Positions 62,101-64,000 of a stretch of 64,000 nucleotides of DNA are shown piece after piece (within the stretch, counting starts at the first letter, position 1; each line of letters opens with the position of its first letter). The position numbers and the translations under genes were made by a program. The notes beneath the pieces are model-generated. The model searched no databases, was not told the origin of the DNA, and was given only the letters and a program-made list of their open reading frames with translations. The stretch comes from Bacteroidales bacterium. Its GTDB lineage: Bacteria; Bacteroidota; Bacteroidia; Bacteroidales; UBA932. The DNA is taken from NCBI GenBank assembly GCA_016281315.1, contig JAEEIJ010000059.1:1-64000 (forward strand), in the 5' to 3' direction.

Positions 62101-62143
62101 TAGACAAGATAATTGTCTAATAACACCAGATAAACTAACTTTG
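62101..62143 (+). promoter_or_regulatory. Promoter with inverted-repeat operator before the gene at 62152
   Basis: TAACTTTG (62136-62143) with TTG at 62113-62115 gives a 20-bp spacing. A perfect inverted repeat, TAGACAA (62101-62107) with TTGTCTA (62113-62119), covers the -33 region. A repressor here would block transcription. The -7 box ends 8 nt before the ATG. Confidence 0.55.
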
Positions 62144-62151
62144 CCAGCCAA

Positions 62152-62994
62152 ATGCAACACTTTTTACTCATCCCGCTGCTTCTGCTGCAATTTGCAGGCG
62201 TAGACCGCCTGTTCACGGAAGCGAAATACGTGGAGTGCGAAAAGGCGCTCCAGGAGATGCTGCCCCAGGCAGAACCCGGCCACGAAAGCTCGGAGGTGCT
62301 CTGGCGCCTCTCCCGCGCCGTCCTGCTGCAGGGCGACGAAGCCTCCACTGTAAAAGCCAAACGCGAGTTCTATACCCGCGGGATTGAATATGCGGAAAAA
62401 GCCATTGAGGAGGACCCCAAGAACCCCGAAGCCTATATGTGGCACAGCGGCAACATCGGCCGGGACTGCCTCACCAGAAGCCTCACGGAGCAGGCCAAGG
62501 CATCCGGCAAGGTCCAGAAAGACCTCACCATCATCCTGAACCGGCTGGGAAAATCCAAGCATTCATCGGCCTGGCACGCCCTGGCGGAACTCTACTGGCG
62601 GCACCCCTTCAAGTCTACGGATGCCGCCGTCAATTTCGCCCGCAGGGCCGTGGCCACCATCCCCTCCGGCGAGGTGCGCCTGATTACGTGCAACCTGCTC
62701 GCCGACATCCTGCTGGACCGTGGCTGGGGAGCGGACAAACGGGCAAAGGAGGCCGCCGGAAACGCGGAAAAGTTCCAATCGGCCAAAACCAATATCGACA
62801 AATACGGTTTTTACGACGGTTCCGTCCCGCAGCTGCCCTGGGTGAAGGGATCGCTGGGGGAAATGACGGACAGGGAAGAGGCCCTGGCGGTGCTCCGCTA
62901 CGCCCAGTCCCGCTACAACGCCTACCCGGAGACCCACGCCTTCGAACAGGCGGAATACAAGAACCTGCTGAACAGGATTAAAGAACTGAAATAG
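62152..62994 (+). CDS. Secreted TPR-like helical protein
   Basis: 280 residues with a short hydrophobic start (QHFLLIPLLLLQFAG). Helical pairs follow (YVECEKALQEMLPQAE, GIEYAEKAIEEDPKNPEAYM, AWHALAELYWRHPFKSTDAA), much like the RMD/TPR-fold family of Bacteroidetes. Likely exported. Function unknown. It overlaps the next gene by one base (TAGTG). Confidence 0.75.
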   Translation: MQHFLLIPLLLLQFAGVDRLFTEAKYVECEKALQEMLPQAEPGHESSEVLWRLSRAVLLQGDEASTVKAKREFYTRGIEYAEKAIEEDPKNPEAYMWHSGNIGRDCLTRSLTEQAKASGKVQKDLTIILNRLGKSKHSSAWHALAELYWRHPFKSTDAAVNFARRAVATIPSGEVRLITCNLLADILLDRGWGADKRAKEAAGNAEKFQSAKTNIDKYGFYDGSVPQLPWVKGSLGEMTDREEALAVLRYAQSRYNAYPETHAFEQAEYKNLLNRIKELK

Positions 62995-64000
62995 TGGACA
63001 AAGAACTTCATCCATTCAACAACTCGCAGGATGTTATTCACCTGCAGACGAAATACGCCCTCTTCAAGCGCGTGGCGAACATCCTTTTCGCCGTCAGCTT
63101 CGAAGGAGGATTCGATGAAGAACTGATGAAAAAGGCCCTGCAGCTGCTTGTAGACCGCAACGACTGCCTGCGCATCACCTTCGTTAAGGACGGAAAGACC
63201 ATCAAACAATATTTCGACGAAAAACGCACCCTCGGGGACGTCCCCTCGAAAAAATTCACCACGAACGGCCAGATGGAGGCCTTCATCCTCCGCTTTCGCA
63301 AGAGTATGGTCAACGTTTTCAAGGGCGAAACCATCAAACCCGTCTTTGTGACCGATCCCTCCGGCAAACAGCAACTCATTATCAAGATCAGCCATTATGC
63401 GGCCGATACATACGGCATCGGCGTGCTGGTAAACGACCTCGCCGGCATTTACACCGCCCTGCGGGACGGGACGGAACTCCCGCCGGCAACGGGCTCCTTC
63501 GAGGAAATCCTCCGCAAGGACGCCGAGTATCGGGCCAGCGCTGAAGCTACGGATAATGACCTGGAATTCTATAAGGAATACTACGGGAAGCTAAAAGACC
63601 AGCGCCCCCGGTATCTGGGGCTCCACGGGGACGAAAACGACCGTTGGCTGAAATACAAACGCAAGGGAAAACTCTTCCTGCCCTACCTGTACCTCAGATG
63701 CGACACGAAGGGTTACCGCTTTGTCATTCCTGCGGCGGTGTGCTCCCGCGCAGCCCAATGGTGCGAGACCAGCGGGGTTTCCATGAACAGCTTTTTCTTT
63801 TACGCCTGTGCCATTGCCTTCTCGCTGAAGAACGGACGTTTCCCCTACCAGCTCCCGATAGAACTGCTGAACTGCCGCGCAAAGGTCGCGGAGAAAAAAG
63901 CCGGCGGAACGAAAGCCCAGAGCCTGAGCGTCCACGTTCACGTGGACTTCAAGAAGTCCTTTGCGGAGCGCGCCAAAGAACTGTTTGAACAACAGTCGGA
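62994..64000 (+). CDS. Condensation-domain-like acyltransferase (start; runs off the right edge)
   Basis: A GTG overlapping the previous stop starts a frame open to the window edge, more than 330 residues. It resembles the N-terminal half of the NRPS condensation/WS-DGAT superfamily: MKKALQLLVDRNDCLRITFV, then the active-site HYAAD (134-138, the HxxxD motif) followed by GIGVLVNDLAG. These enzymes form ester or amide bonds with CoA- or carrier-bound acyl groups. Whether it needs carrier proteins or acts alone cannot be told. Partial. Confidence 0.72.
   Translation, partial: MDKELHPFNNSQDVIHLQTKYALFKRVANILFAVSFEGGFDEELMKKALQLLVDRNDCLRITFVKDGKTIKQYFDEKRTLGDVPSKKFTTNGQMEAFILRFRKSMVNVFKGETIKPVFVTDPSGKQQLIIKISHYAADTYGIGVLVNDLAGIYTALRDGTELPPATGSFEEILRKDAEYRASAEATDNDLEFYKEYYGKLKDQRPRYLGLHGDENDRWLKYKRKGKLFLPYLYLRCDTKGYRFVIPAAVCSRAAQWCETSGVSMNSFFFYACAIAFSLKNGRFPYQLPIELLNCRAKVAEKKAGGTKAQSLSVHVHVDFKKSFAERAKELFEQQS

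Overview
The window looks like the chromosome of a GC-rich (about 58-60% by eye), strictly anaerobic member of the Bacteroidales, probably an uncultured gut or rumen lineage. The evidence is the repeated Bacteroidetes promoter box TAnnTTTG, a type III glutamine synthetase, the oxygen-sensitive ribonucleotide reductase NrdD/NrdG, a FeoA-FeoB fusion, WG-repeat proteins, and a type V pilus locus with DUF3575, DUF5119, fimbrillin and DUF4906 genes. The genus cannot be fixed from the sequence alone. No insertion sequence, prophage or CRISPR array was seen.

Layout. 1-6354 (minus strand): end of one gene, rsmE, comF, fabG, nhaA, ahcY and an aminopeptidase P. 6401-9710: a DUF456 membrane protein, then a three-gene envelope glycosylation set (GT2, GtrA, ArnT-like). 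9753-16217: guaB-guaA-glnN-pyrG, a purine, CTP and glutamine group in which IMP dehydrogenase has no CBS domains. 16267-23469: small secreted proteins, apt, a hemerythrin-LuxR regulator, an outer-membrane barrel, feoAB, queH, a lipoprotein and an Sfp-type phosphopantetheinyl transferase behind a long folded leader. 23744-29005: mdh and five consecutive secreted or membrane proteins. 29009-31719: nrdD-nrdG. 31990-36800: a TPR protein, an EnvC-like factor, tsaE and comM. 36805-47071: a lipoprotein, ispE, sufD-sufC-pnuC, an inserted lipoprotein gene, then an aroB-aroDA-aroC-sufB operon. 47137-47220: tRNA-Leu. 47442-59315: a type V pilus and adhesin operon. 59353-64000: two M23 proteins, a LytTR membrane regulator, a TPR-like protein and the start of a condensation-domain-like gene.

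Most gene groups are tightly packed, with ATGA or GTGA stop/start overlaps. At least eleven genes have the promoter -7 box only 4-8 nt before the start codon, which predicts leaderless mRNAs.

The most notable observations are: a 7-mer, GGCCGAT, present at roughly nine times the expected frequency in both orientations; a 44-residue His/Cys-rich insertion in chorismate synthase; a CBS-less IMP dehydrogenase; a dehydroquinate dehydratase-EPSP synthase fusion with an AT-rich linker insert; a structured leader starting at the predicted start site of the phosphopantetheinyl transferase mRNA; and repeat-based operators upstream of ispE and of the LytTR regulator. All counts were made by eye.
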